Source: Streptococcus orisratti DSM 15617
GTDB taxonomy: Bacteria > Bacillota > Bacilli > Lactobacillales > Streptococcaceae
DNA length: 62,083 nucleotides
Assembly: GCF_000380105.1 (NCBI RefSeq)
Contig: NZ_KB904450.1
Location: 1 to 62,083, forward strand
Direction: 5' to 3'
Both the position numbers and the translations under genes were made by a program. The notes beneath the pieces were generated by a model. The model made no database searches and was not told the origin of the DNA. It saw only the letters and a list, made by a program, of their open reading frames with translations. Every line of letters begins with the position of its first letter. Within the stretch, counting starts at the first letter, position 1. Below are positions 33,742-42,588 of this stretch, piece by piece.

Positions 33742-33774
33742 AAGTTGACTATTTTATTCTCAATAAGTCAGCTT
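33742..33774 (-). terminator. Weak hairpin after pepS
   Basis: AAGTTGACT (33742-33750) and AGTCAGCTT (33766-33774) pair with one G-U; only a poor T-tract follows in the minus direction. Confidence 0.4.
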
Positions 33775-33775
33775 T

Positions 33776-35018
33776 TTAAATAGCCCATTCTCCGCCTCGG
33801 AAGATAGGGACGGTTTTGCCATCTGCTGTGATACCATCAATATCCATTTTGTCTGAACCAATCATAAAATCCACGTGAGTAGTTGAACGATTGAGCCCAG
33901 CTGCATCTAACTCTTCTGAAGTCATTTCAGTTCCTTTTTCAATGTTAAAAGCATAGGCTTGCCCGATTGCCAGATGATTAGAAGCGTTTTCATCGAAAAG
34001 TGTGTTGAAGAATGTCAAGCCAGAAAGTGAGATAGCTGTCTTGTGGGGAACAAGAGCAACTTCTCCAAGTGAACGGGCACCATCATTTTCCTCAATAAGG
34101 CGTTTGATAGTTTCTTCTCCTTTTTTGGCTGTCACCTCGATGATTTTACCGTTTTGGAAGGTGAAGGTCATATCTTCAATCACCACACCAGCATAGCTTA
34201 ATGGTTTGGTGGAAGTTACATAGTCATCAGCACGATGATAATCAGGAGCGGAAAAGACTTCCTCAGTTGGCATATTTGCAATGAAGAGTTCACCTTGAGC
34301 ATTGATACTACCTGCTGCCTCCCAAACATGATTTTTAGGCATACCAAGCGTCAAATCTGTTCCAGGTGCGATGTAGTGAAGAGCATCAAACTGAAACTTG
34401 TTAAGGATATCAGCTTTTGATGTCAGACGTTTTTGATGTTCATCCCAAGCCTTGATTGGATCTTCCTCGTAGATACGGTTCATTTTGAAGATGGCATTCC
34501 AAAGAGCATCAATTTGTTCTTCGGGAGTACTTAGCTCTGGAAATACCATAGCTGCCCATTCGGGACTTGTGGCAGCTGCTAGAGTCCAGCTAATCTGATT
34601 GGCCTGAGTGGCTGTCCGTTGAGCGTCAAGTGCAATAGCAGTAGCACGTGTGGCTGCGGCCAGAAGATCTGGGTTTACACTTGCAAAAACATTTGGGTCT
34701 GCTGAGCGAACGACTAGCCGACTGGCTTTTTTAGCTAAAAAATGATCAGATTTTGCAACAATGTAATCAGCAACAGAAGTTATTCGATCTTCGTCTGCGT
34801 GGAGCAATTTTTCTAAGGTAATCTGGTCATCCACATAATCTACTACAACCTCGGCAGCGCCGTAAGTATAGGCAGTCTTAGTCAATAGGCGTGCCAAGTG
34901 GCTATGTTCAACGGCAATCGTAATAATAAGGGTGTGTCCTTTTTGGATATTTACCCCTTTTGCAATGAGTAAGTTGGCATATTTTTTTTAAATTTTCTTC
35001 AAAGTTTGGTAATACCAT
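33776..35018 (-). pseudogene. pepS: Aminopeptidase PepS (M29 family), frameshifted near the N-terminus
   Basis: An M29 metallo-aminopeptidase that removes N-terminal residues from peptides in the cytosol. The true start is ATG 35018 (minus) after AAGGAGAATTTT, giving MVLPNFEENLKK. A run of eight A (T at 34982-34989 on plus) then shifts the frame by one; with seven A it continues YANLLIAKGVNIQKGHTL and joins the long frame that ends at 33776. The corrected length is 413 residues, as expected for PepS. Metal-site segments downstream are intact: VWEAAGSINAQGELFIANMP, SLGEVALVPH, FFNTLFDENASNHLAIG and HVDFMIGS. A TTG at 34897 could start a 373-residue form but lacks a ribosome binding site. Error, phase variation or true loss cannot be separated here. 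Confidence 0.85.
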
Positions 35019-35183
35019 AAAATTCTCCTTTATTTTTTCTTACTGACTTACTCTAGCATATTTCAATAAAAATCACAAGAAAGCTGAAAACGTTTCAATT
35101 GAATTCAAATGGCTAGTGTTTGCTTTATTAGCAAAATCATGTTAAGATAGAACTAGCAAAATTCAGTAAAAGAGGTGTGGACT

Positions 35184-35312
35184 GTGGCTTTTGGAGAAAA
35201 TGGACCACGTAAAAAAACAGCATTTGAAAAATTGACTTTGTTTGTTGTTATTTTGATGGTTCTTGTAACCGTTGGTGGATTGATTGCGACAGCGATTGCG
35301 TCCATCCTGTAA
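35184..35312 (+). CDS. DUF4044 small membrane protein
   Basis: 42 residues starting at GTG 35184 after AAAAGAGGTGTGG. A basic N-terminus (AFGENGPRKKTAFEKL) precedes one membrane helix (TLFVVILMVLVTVGGLIATA). I recognise it as the DUF4044 family, small proteins found in lactic acid bacteria, often beside pepS and obg as here. The role is unknown. Divergent from pepS, so both promoters lie in 35019-35183. A short terminator follows. Confidence 0.85.
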   Translation: MAFGENGPRKKTAFEKLTLFVVILMVLVTVGGLIATAIASIL

Positions 35313-35333
35313 GACGCTGTTAAGCGTTTTTTT
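35313..35333 (+). terminator. Terminator after DUF4044 gene
   Basis: ACGCT-GTTA-AGCGT followed by seven T. Confidence 0.8.
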
Positions 35334-35381
35334 ATGCTTGCAAATGAGTGCGAGTCATTTTATAAAAAGTAGGAAAAAAGT

Positions 35382-36695
35382 ATGAGTATGTTTTTAGATA
35401 CTGCCAAGATTAGCGTTAAGGCTGGTCGTGGTGGTGATGGTATGGTGGCCTTTCGCCGAGAAAAATATGTGCCAAATGGCGGTCCTTGGGGTGGCGATGG
35501 CGGCAAGGGAGGCTCGGTTGTCTTTAAAGTAGATGAAGGGCTTCGCACCCTCATGGACTTTCGTTACAATCGACGTTTTAAGGCAAAAGATGGTGAAAAA
35601 GGCATGACTAAGGGTATGCACGGACGCGGGTCAGATGACTTGATTGTGCACGTGCCTCAAGGGACAACTGTCCGTGATGCAGAAACTGGTAAGGTCATTA
35701 CAGACCTTGTAGAAAACGGTCAGGAATTTATCGTGGCTCATGGTGGTCGTGGTGGCCGAGGGAATATCCGTTTTGCAACCCCTCGTAATCCTGCGCCAGA
35801 AATCGCTGAAAATGGCGAACTCGGTGAAGAACGTGAGTTGGAATTAGAATTGAAAATTTTGGCAGATGTAGGACTAGTTGGCTTTCCATCTGTCGGGAAA
35901 TCAACCCTTCTCAGCGTGGTTTCGGCTGCAAAACCAAAAATTGGTGCTTACCACTTCACCACAATCGTGCCCAATCTTGGGATGGTACGTACGAAGTCTG
36001 GGGATAGCTTTGCCATGGCTGATCTCCCAGGATTGATTGAGGGAGCTAGCCAAGGTGTAGGACTAGGAACGCAATTCCTTCGACATATTGAGCGTACTCG
36101 TGTGATCTTACATGTTATCGATATGTCAGCTAGCGAAGGACGTGATCCTTATGAAGATTATTGTCAAATCAATAAGGAGCTAGAAACTTATAATCTTCGT
36201 CTCCTAGAGCGTCCTCAAATTATCGTAGCCAACAAGATGGATATGCCGGAAGCTGAGGAAAATCTGAAGGTCTTCAAAGAAAAATTGGCTGCTGAATATG
36301 ATGAATTTGACGAATTGCCAATGATTTTCCCAATTTCATCTCTGACTCATCAAGGTTTGGAAAATCTTCTGGAAGCAACTGCAGAATTACTTGAACAGAC
36401 AGATGAATTTCTTCTTTACACTGAGGATGACATGGAACAAGAAGAGGTTTATTATGGCTTTGAGGCTGATGAACGTCCGTTTGAAATTAGTCGTGATGAT
36501 GATGCGACTTGGGTTCTATCTGGTGAAAAACTTGAAAAACTCTTTATCATGACTAATATGGAGCGTGATGAGTCTGTCATGAAATTTGCACGTCAATTAC
36601 GTGGTATGGGAGTTGATGAAGCACTTCGTGAGCGCGGTGCCAAGGATGGAGACCTTGTTCGTATCGGTAACTTCGTTTTTGAATTTGTGGATTAA
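35382..36695 (+). CDS. obg: Obg family GTPase
   Basis: 437 residues. An essential ribosome-assembly GTPase. Order: glycine-rich Obg fold ([25 protein letters not shown], residues 4-28, with [15 protein letters not shown]), G domain with G1 [11 protein letters not shown] near 165, G3 DLPGLIEGA near 212, G4 NKMDMPEA near 284, and the C-terminal OCT domain ([19 protein letters not shown] onward). Start ATG 35382 after GTAGGAAAAAAGT; a second in-frame ATG two codons later is possible. Confidence 0.97.
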   Translation: MSMFLDTAKISVKAGRGGDGMVAFRREKYVPNGGPWGGDGGKGGSVVFKVDEGLRTLMDFRYNRRFKAKDGEKGMTKGMHGRGSDDLIVHVPQGTTVRDAETGKVITDLVENGQEFIVAHGGRGGRGNIRFATPRNPAPEIAENGELGEERELELELKILADVGLVGFPSVGKSTLLSVVSAAKPKIGAYHFTTIVPNLGMVRTKSGDSFAMADLPGLIEGASQGVGLGTQFLRHIERTRVILHVIDMSASEGRDPYEDYCQINKELETYNLRLLERPQIIVANKMDMPEAEENLKVFKEKLAAEYDEFDELPMIFPISSLTHQGLENLLEATAELLEQTDEFLLYTEDDMEQEEVYYGFEADERPFEISRDDDATWVLSGEKLEKLFIMTNMERDESVMKFARQLRGMGVDEALRERGAKDGDLVRIGNFVFEFVD

Positions 36696-36934
36696 CTTCA
36701 AAGGTTTAGTTGCGCCTAAAGTCAACAACTAAATCGTAGAGAGTGAACAGAGGTCATGAATTTAGGAGAAGTTCGATTTCGTTGTCTCAACCTCTAGTTT
36801 ATTCGTTTAAAAGGTGATTAAATCAGAATTACTTTTCTCACATCATAAGTTTTTGAACAACGTATCAATAAGATAGTGGAACATAAGTACGTTATCTTCA
36901 ATTTCTTTAATCATTCAAGTAAGTGAGGTATTTT

Positions 36935-37102
36935 ATGGGAGATAAGCCGATATCATTCAAGGATAAGGATGGAAATTTTGTTTCAGCTGCCGATGTTTGG
37001 AATGCTGAAAAATTAGAAGAACTCTTTAACGCGTTGAATCCAAAGCGAAAATTACGGCTTGAGCGTGAGCGATTAGCCAAAGAAAAGTCTAAAATAGAAT
37101 AA
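36935..37102 (+). CDS. Conserved small cytosolic protein (55 aa)
   Basis: 55 residues, too short for routine gene finding. ATG 36935 follows AAGTGAGGTATTTT. The N-terminus has MGDKPISFKDKDGNFVSAAD and the C-terminus is a basic amphipathic helix (LNPKRKLRLERERLAKEKSK). I recall close homologues directly after obg in other streptococci, always unnamed. No membrane segment. Its own terminator follows. It could bind nucleic acid or ribosomes, given the charge and the obg link, but that is only a guess. Confidence 0.8.
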   Translation: MGDKPISFKDKDGNFVSAADVWNAEKLEELFNALNPKRKLRLERERLAKEKSKIE

Positions 37103-37136
37103 AATCGGGGCAGTGAGTCTGCTCCGATTTTTGTTT
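37101..37136 (+). terminator. Terminator after the 55-aa gene
   Basis: AAATCGGGGCAG and CTGCTCCGATTT pair around TGAGT, followed by TTGTTT. The stem begins at the stop codon. Confidence 0.88.
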
Positions 37137-37137
37137 A

Positions 37138-37241
37138 ATACTCTTCGAAAATCAAAATTATCCGTTGTCAACTTGCCTTGATGAACTCAAGTTCTATCGT
37201 CGGCTTCGTTTCCTAGGCTACTTTTGATTTTCATTGAGTAT
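37138..37241 (+). repeat. RUP-like 104-bp repeat, copy 3
   Basis: Identical to the other three copies. Its right end (TCATTGAGTAT) overlaps the 3' end of the minus-strand ABC-F gene, providing the final codons and stop. Confidence 0.9.
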
Positions 37242-38745
37242 AAGCGAGTTCTTTTAGAGTAACGTGATCTAGCTCATACGATTTCTTGGCTACCTCCTTG
37301 ATAAATAACCGATCATGAGAGACTGAAATTAAACATCCAGGAAAATCTGCCAACAACTGGCGAATAATTGGTTGACTGGTCGGTGAAAAGTGACGTGTTG
37401 GCTCATCTAAAATAAGGACATTATTTCCTGCTAAAACCATCCTAGCCAGAAAGAGTTTTGCTTTTTGTCCACCGGAAAGATGGCTGACAGAGTGAGTAAT
37501 TTCTTCGCGAGTGAATTGTAAGCTAGCCAACAGCATCCGGGCTTTCTCCTCACTGCTGACTGCTGTGAGAAATTGTAGGGCGGACTGCCTGTCATCCAGC
37601 AGGTCTTCGTAGTGTTGCGGCATGTAGCCGACAGAAAGCTCTGACTTTGTGTCCAACTCAGCGATAAGTTCTTTTAGCAGGCGGGTCTTGCCGATACCAT
37701 TTTGCCCCGTGATAACCAGCTTATCCTGCCCCCGAACCTCTAACGCAATCACCTGACCTGTTGGCAAAGGATGTTGCTCCCAGCGAAGTAGGACTTTGCT
37801 AACTGGCAAAGGCTTGATATGAGAGAAAAAGAGATTGATAGCCTCCATATCTTGAGGGATTTCATGAAAATTCTCAGCTTCCTTGGCGTAGCGCTTTTCC
37901 TGCGACAGGACATTTTTCATTTTCTTAGCAATAAGTCGGCCAGCGGTAGCGTCATGCGTATTTCGAACGGTGTGCTCCACACTCTGATGGATGCGATGAT
38001 GTCGCGCCATTTTCTTGGCATGCTCCTCGCGTTCTTTTTGTGCTACTTGCATCTGTTTGTTGAAGGTTACCTGACGCCAGGTCTTGTATGAATTATAATC
38101 TCCTTGGAAATAGCTAGCGCGGGGCTCCTGACGCTTTTTTAGTAGTTCAAGGTGGAGAATAGCGGTAGCTGTGTGTTCTAGCAGAGCTTCGTCGTGGGAG
38201 ATGAAGATAACGGTCTTATCCGTCTCATGGATAAATCTCTCTAACCATTTTAGACTGCCTAGATCCAAATCGCTGGATGGCTCATCCAAAATCAGTAAAT
38301 CAGGATCCGTTGCCAGTAATTTGAGTAACTGACATTTGATTTTTTCACCGCCAGATAGACTTCTCATGAGTTGCAGATTACTGTCTAGTCGCTGGCTACT
38401 CATCTGCAGTAGCTCTGCCATTTTATAAAAAAGATTAAAATCAAACTGGTTGTAATCCAAATCTTGAAAAAGAAAGTTGCTGACAGTTTTTTCCAAATCC
38501 TCTGTTGGTAAATCTTGGGGCAGGTAAGCAGTGTTGACGAACTGATTGTGAATCTTACCATCAAGGATGGCATAATTGGCAAGATGTTCAGGTGAGACAA
38601 TAGCTTTGATGAGAGTAGATTTGCCAGTACCTTCTTCACCGATGATGGCTAGCTTGTCACCATGATTAACAACGAGTGATAGGTCCTTGATGAGCGTCTG
38701 TAAATCTTTTTGATGACTGATGGTTAAGTGGTCAATTTTTAGCAT
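37231..38745 (-). CDS. ABC-F family ATPase (ribosome-associated, possible antibiotic resistance type)
   Basis: 504 residues with two ATP-binding domains and no membrane part. NBD1: Walker A GEEGTGKSTLI near 36, signature LSGGEKIKCQLL, Walker B DLLILDEPSSDLDL. A charged linker (about 225-275; KMARHHRIHQSVEHTVRNTH) follows. NBD2: GQNGIGKTRLL, LSGGQKAKLFLARM, VLILDEPTRHFSPTS. ABC-F proteins bind the ribosomal E site; resistance members of the Vga/Lsa/Msr kind displace drugs from the peptidyl-transferase region. The terminator-containing leader upstream favours a drug-inducible type, but substrate range cannot be read from sequence. The last residues (YTQ) and stop come from the adjoining repeat, so the original C-terminus was altered. 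Confidence 0.88.
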   Translation of the reverse strand: MLKIDHLTISHQKDLQTLIKDLSLVVNHGDKLAIIGEEGTGKSTLIKAIVSPEHLANYAILDGKIHNQFVNTAYLPQDLPTEDLEKTVSNFLFQDLDYNQFDFNLFYKMAELLQMSSQRLDSNLQLMRSLSGGEKIKCQLLKLLATDPDLLILDEPSSDLDLGSLKWLERFIHETDKTVIFISHDEALLEHTATAILHLELLKKRQEPRASYFQGDYNSYKTWRQVTFNKQMQVAQKEREEHAKKMARHHRIHQSVEHTVRNTHDATAGRLIAKKMKNVLSQEKRYAKEAENFHEIPQDMEAINLFFSHIKPLPVSKVLLRWEQHPLPTGQVIALEVRGQDKLVITGQNGIGKTRLLKELIAELDTKSELSVGYMPQHYEDLLDDRQSALQFLTAVSSEEKARMLLASLQFTREEITHSVSHLSGGQKAKLFLARMVLAGNNVLILDEPTRHFSPTSQPIIRQLLADFPGCLISVSHDRLFIKEVAKKSYELDHVTLKELAYTQ

Positions 38746-38760
38746 ATAAAAATTCCTTTC

Positions 38761-38798
38761 AAATAATAAAAACTCTCTACCTTACCAAGTAGAGAGTT
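38761..38798 (-). terminator. Attenuator terminator directly before the ABC-F ribosome binding site
   Basis: In the minus direction AACTCTCTAC pairs perfectly with GTAGAGAGTT (ten bp, eight-base loop), then TTTATTATTT leads straight into the AAAGGAA site of the ABC-F gene. An intrinsic terminator between promoter and gene implies conditional read-through. Confidence 0.85.
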
Positions 38799-38833
38799 GA
38801 AAGTGAGCGGGAATCTGTTAAGCAGTAAGTTCG

Positions 38834-38865
38834 ACACCAAGTCACAGGAAAAGTGATATTGGTGT
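38834..38865 (-). promoter_or_regulatory. Leader hairpin upstream of the attenuator
   Basis: In the minus direction ACACCAA and TTGGTGT pair, with an inner TCAC/GTGA stem. It lies mid-leader between the upstream ORFs and the terminator and may take part in alternative folding. Confidence 0.5.
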
Positions 38866-38877
38866 AGCTAAAAAGAC

Positions 38878-38925
38878 TTACATTTGTTCCTTAAAGGCAG
38901 AGCAAGAAAGCGCACTAAAAAACAT
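38878..38925 (-). CDS. Possible 15-codon leader ORF
   Basis: Minus-strand ATG 38925 reads MFFSALSCSAFKEQM then TAA. It lacks a Shine-Dalgarno, so translation is uncertain, but its place in the leader and its serine-rich hydrophobic start recall leader peptides of resistance genes. Confidence 0.3.
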   Translation of the reverse strand: MFFSALSCSAFKEQM

Positions 38926-38956
38926 AACTTGATAAGGAATATCAACAATTAGTTTC

Positions 38957-38968
38957 TTAGTTTTTCAT
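38957..38968 (-). CDS. Three-codon upstream ORF (Met-Lys-Asn) in the ABC-F leader
   Basis: ATG-AAA-AAC-TAA on the minus strand, preceded 11 bases upstream by GGAGG (38980-38984) and by a second AAGGAG directly before it. Such a strong initiation site for a three-residue peptide suggests a ribosome-sensing role. No longer frame uses this start. Confidence 0.6.
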   Translation of the reverse strand: MKN

Positions 38969-38991
38969 GGCTCCTTGTACCTCCGAGATTT

Positions 38992-39032
38992 ATTCGTATA
39001 TAGTCTAACAAAACGTTTTCAAAAAGTCAAAG
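38992..39032 (-). promoter_or_regulatory. Probable promoter of the ABC-F leader
   Basis: On the minus strand TTGACT, 17 bases, TAGACT. The spacer contains TGAAAACGTTTTG, a CcpA-box-like dyad. Confidence 0.45.
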
Positions 39033-39469
39033 AAAATACTACAATATAAAAATTTAAGAAGTTACTAATGAAGAGATGATTGTTATTGGATATTCAGAGA
39101 GTGGCAGACCAACTTTTTCAAAAAATTAGCAGATAAAACGAAATTACTGTTCGTTACCTTGGATTGTTAATTGGAAAGAAGGTAAAAGTGGTATCCCCCG
39201 AAATATTTGTTGAATGGACTCCTTAATAGGTTATAAATGGTAATTACAATTAGTTTAAGCTAGATGTTTTGAAGCTTATGAAACGGTCTTCTTTCTGGAT
39301 TGCCCCTTGGTAGTTTGTCTTTTAGAAATTGAGAAAAGAAGATGAGAACTTTATAGTCTTCATGAAAAAATTTTCGACTGAAGATAAGCTAAATCTTTTT
39401 GAGTAGCTAGCAACTTCTCAGAATAGATACTACATATTTTTAAGAAAATGAGCGATGCTGATAACATTA
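39033..39469. other. Intergenic with decayed coding traces
   Basis: Plus-strand text resembles protein in shifting frames, for example MIVIGYSESGRPTF near 39077 and DENFIVFMKKFSTEDKLNLFE near 39342, broken by stops. I take this as the remains of an unidentified gene. No intact ORF. Confidence 0.35.
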
Positions 39470-39507
39470 TAAAAGGAACCGCTTGTTTGCGATTCCTTTT
39501 TATGTTT
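39470..39507. terminator. Terminator of glnP-glnQ (both directions)
   Basis: AAAAGGAACCGC and GCGATTCCTTTT pair with one mismatch around TTGTTT; T-rich on the minus-outgoing side and on plus. Confidence 0.8.
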
Positions 39508-40248
39508 TTACACATTCAAGACCTTATCCAAGAAATCTTTGAGACGTGGGTGTTGTGGGTTGTCGAAGATTTGTTCTGGTGTGCCATCTTCGAGGAATTG
39601 TCCGCCATCGGTGAAGATGACGCGGTTGGCAACCTTGCGAGCAAATCCCATTTCGTGGGTAACAATCAGCATGGTCATGCCCTGTTCAGCCAAGTCTTTC
39701 ATAACGTTGAGAACGTCTCCGACCATTTCAGGGTCAAGTGCTGATGTAGGTTCATCAAAGAGCATGATGTCAGGATTCATGGCCAAGCTTCGTGCGATAG
39801 CGACACGTTGCTTTTGACCACCAGACAAACTGTCAGGTTTAGCGGTAGCTTTGTCAGATAAGCCAACTTTTTCCAATAATTCTAAGGCGTGCTTTTCAGC
39901 CTCTTCCTTGTTTTCCTTGCCCAGTTCAATGGGAGCAAAGGTAATATTTTCAAGAACAGTCATGTGTGGGAAAAGGTTGAAGTGCTGAAATACCATTCCG
40001 ATATTTTCACGTGCTTTGTCAACATTGGTACTTTTATCTGAAAGTTCATAACCGTCAACAACGACTTTTCCACTTGTGATTGTTTCAAGTAAGTTGAGAG
40101 TACGAAGGAAGGTTGATTTACCAGAACCTGAAGGACCGATGATACAAACGACATCACCTTCGTAGAATTTGGCGTCAATACCTTTTAAAACTTCATTTTG
40201 TCCATAAGATTTGTGTAAGTCTTGGACATCAATTTTTAATTCTGCCAT
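39508..40248 (-). CDS. glnQ: Glutamine/amino acid ABC transporter ATPase
   Basis: 246 residues. Walker [16 protein letters not shown] near 38, Q-loop [17 protein letters not shown], signature [15 protein letters not shown] near 138, Walker [15 protein letters not shown] near 160 and the switch His in IVTHEMGFA. These are the marks of polar amino acid transporters. It overlaps glnP by a single base, with glnP upstream in the same unit, and energises uptake by that protein. Confidence 0.95.
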   Translation of the reverse strand: MAELKIDVQDLHKSYGQNEVLKGIDAKFYEGDVVCIIGPSGSGKSTFLRTLNLLETITSGKVVVDGYELSDKSTNVDKARENIGMVFQHFNLFPHMTVLENITFAPIELGKENKEEAEKHALELLEKVGLSDKATAKPDSLSGGQKQRVAIARSLAMNPDIMLFDEPTSALDPEMVGDVLNVMKDLAEQGMTMLIVTHEMGFARKVANRVIFTDGGQFLEDGTPEQIFDNPQHPRLKDFLDKVLNV

Positions 40249-42413
40249 TATTTAAGCCTCTTTTCTAATCGTTTTGCGAGACGTGTCAAAATAGTAATCA
40301 TCACAAGGTAGATGATTGCCAAGATAGCATACATACGGAAGGATTGATAGTTGCGAGCGATGATGATTTTACCTGTTTGGAAAAGTTCGACAAGTCCGAT
40401 AGCCGACACGATAGTCGTATCTTTGAGTGAGATGACAAACTGATTGATAAAGCTTGGAAGCATTAATTTTACAGCCTGTGGCAAGATAACCTTACGCATG
40501 GTTGTATTGTAGGAAATACCTAAACTTCGACTGGCTTCCATTTGTCCTGATGGAACAGCTTCAATACCACCACGAACGATTTCAGCAATATAAGCTCCGC
40601 CATTAAGCGAAAGTGCAATTGTGGCAGCCATAAAATCATTGATTGGACTTTGATGACCTGTGATGGATTCAATAAGGTTTGGGATTCCCCAGAAAATGAA
40701 GGCTGCTACAATCATAAGTGGAATACCGCGTATCACATCCACGAAGATAGCTGCGATTGTACGAAGGACATTACTTGGACTGACGGCCATCATACCAAAG
40801 ATGATACCGATAATAGTAGCAATGGCAAAAGAAATCAGGGTCAGGCTGAGGGTTGTTCTCAGACCTGAAAGTAATTGTTTGTAGTTGTTTGAAATTAAGC
40901 CAAAAATAGTCGTTTCGTCAACTGTTTTTGTTGATGTTTTTTCTTCTGTACCGAGGTATTTAGCGATGATTTTATCGTATTTTCCAGATTTTTTAAGGGC
41001 GGCAAGACCATTATTGAACATTTGGATGAGTTCAGGGTTTGTTCCTTTTTTAACGGCAAATCCATATTCACCAGAAGGTTCGCCATCAATAGGCGTTTCA
41101 AAGTTACGACCTTGGGTAATAGCATAGCGTAATACCGCTTCATCGTCCATGAGAGCATCAATGGATCCAGAATTCAAGCTATCATACATGGAAGAGGCTT
41201 CGTCAAAAGCTTTTAAAGTGTAGCCGTACTTGTCAGCATTCTTTTCTAAGAAAGTATAAGAAGCTGTGCCATTTTTTGCACCGACAGTGGCTCCTTTAAG
41301 GTCACTATAGTTTGTTACAGAACTTCCTTTTTTAACAGCAAGTAAGATTTTCGAGGTGTAGTAAGAATCCGAAAAATCAAAAATTTTTTTACGAGCATCA
41401 GTGATTGACATACCAGCCAAAACGGCATCAGCTTGTCCAGCTTGAACTGCATTTAGAGCAGCATCGAAACCGGGATTGCTCAATTCCACTGTAAAGCCTT
41501 GTTGTTTGGCGATAGCTTTAATGAGTTCAACGTCAATCCCAACGTATTTACCAGCATCATTTTGATATTCAAATGGTGCAAATGAAGAGTCCATGACAAT
41601 CTTGTAGCTTGATTTGACAGGTGTGGCTTTAGCGTCAGCGTCTCCAGTTGATTCAGAAGCTGTCGTGTCACTGCCAAGCCACTTGCTCATGATAGCTGCA
41701 TAAGTTCCGTCTTTTTTCATGGCAGCAAAGGCCTCGTTAAACTGTGGGATTAGGTATTCATAGTCACTGCCTTTTTTAACTGCAAAGCCGAAACTTCCCA
41801 CTGCTTCACCATCCATATTAATGGCATAGGATTTTCCTTGGTTAATGGCGTATTGAACAACAGGTTTGTCATCCATGGCGGCATCAATCGCACCGCTGTC
41901 AAGGCTGTTATTCATCAGGTCACTTGTGTCAAATGTTTTAATGGTATAACCGTATTTGTCTTTATTTTTTTCAAGGAACGTTTGAGCAGCTGTACCATTT
42001 TTGACCCCTACAGTTTTCCCTTTCAGTTGACTATATTTTGAAATTTTAGCATCACTACGTGTATAAACAACGATGGTAGTATCAAAATAAGGATCGGAAA
42101 AAGTCATTACTTTTTTACGATCTTCTGTAATAGTCGTTCCTGCCATGAGGGCATCCGCTTGTCCAGATTGGACAGCGTTAACTGCGGCATCAAAGCCAGG
42201 GAAGGTCATATTAATGTCCCAACCTGCGCGTTTAGCAACTTCATTGATGATGTCAACGTCAATTCCTTTATATACTTGGTCAGAATCTTTAAATTCAAAT
42301 GGCGCATATGCAGTATCCGAAACGATATCAATTGTATCGGCTGATGCTTTGGCGCCAAATACAAAGATTACTGATAACATTACTAGCATAAGAGCTTTAA
42401 GTCTGTTCTTCAT
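40248..42413 (-). CDS. glnP: Glutamine/glutamate-type ABC transporter: two fused binding domains plus permease
   Basis: 721 residues. A signal sequence (1-25) is followed by two tandem substrate-binding domains (about 28-255 and 268-495), each beginning [14 protein letters not shown] or [14 protein letters not shown] and sharing the [20 protein letters not shown] type motif, so they arose by duplication. Then comes the permease part (about 510-720) with the ATPase-contact loop [20 protein letters not shown]. This two-domain layout is known from lactococcal GlnPQ, which takes up glutamine, glutamate and asparagine. RBS AAAGGAGAC; promoter on minus TTGCTT, 17 bases, TGTTATAAT (42444-42472). Confidence 0.95.
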   Translation of the reverse strand: MKNRLKALMLVMLSVIFVFGAKASADTIDIVSDTAYAPFEFKDSDQVYKGIDVDIINEVAKRAGWDINMTFPGFDAAVNAVQSGQADALMAGTTITEDRKKVMTFSDPYFDTTIVVYTRSDAKISKYSQLKGKTVGVKNGTAAQTFLEKNKDKYGYTIKTFDTSDLMNNSLDSGAIDAAMDDKPVVQYAINQGKSYAINMDGEAVGSFGFAVKKGSDYEYLIPQFNEAFAAMKKDGTYAAIMSKWLGSDTTASESTGDADAKATPVKSSYKIVMDSSFAPFEYQNDAGKYVGIDVELIKAIAKQQGFTVELSNPGFDAALNAVQAGQADAVLAGMSITDARKKIFDFSDSYYTSKILLAVKKGSSVTNYSDLKGATVGAKNGTASYTFLEKNADKYGYTLKAFDEASSMYDSLNSGSIDALMDDEAVLRYAITQGRNFETPIDGEPSGEYGFAVKKGTNPELIQMFNNGLAALKKSGKYDKIIAKYLGTEEKTSTKTVDETTIFGLISNNYKQLLSGLRTTLSLTLISFAIATIIGIIFGMMAVSPSNVLRTIAAIFVDVIRGIPLMIVAAFIFWGIPNLIESITGHQSPINDFMAATIALSLNGGAYIAEIVRGGIEAVPSGQMEASRSLGISYNTTMRKVILPQAVKLMLPSFINQFVISLKDTTIVSAIGLVELFQTGKIIIARNYQSFRMYAILAIIYLVMITILTRLAKRLEKRLK

Positions 42414-42443
42414 GTAAGTCTCCTTTTTAAATAATTAGTTAAA

Positions 42444-42472
42444 ATTATAACAAAAAACAGCAAATTAAGCAA
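42444..42472 (-). promoter_or_regulatory. Promoter of glnP-glnQ
   Basis: Minus strand: TTGCTT, 17-base spacer, TATAAT with an extended TG. Confidence 0.7.
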
Positions 42473-42545
42473 ATATTAAGAATTTTCATGTAAGAAAACG
42501 TAACATTATGATAATTGTGAGATGATTGAATCACTAAAATATTTG

Positions 42546-42554
42546 TGGTATAAT
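42546..42554 (+). promoter_or_regulatory. Extended minus-10 of the CPBP gene
   Basis: TG-G-TATAAT, 35 bases before the ATG at 42589, divergent from the glnP promoter. Confidence 0.65.
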
Positions 42555-42588
42555 TGTATTATTACGAAGTTACAAGGAGAATGTACAA

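Noticed and set aside
33776..34897. pepS as an intact 373-residue gene starting at TTG
   Set aside because: The TTG has no Shine-Dalgarno, and a perfect start with conserved N-terminal sequence lies 121 bases upstream in a frame shifted by one base at an A8 tract.
35085..35099. TGAAAACGTTTCA near pepS as a CcpA box
   Set aside because: Symmetric but one base short of the usual spacing and lacking the final conserved C; too weak to list.
40248..42413. Tandem binding domains in GlnP as a novel fusion
   Set aside because: The same two-domain arrangement is known in lactococcal and streptococcal GlnPQ.
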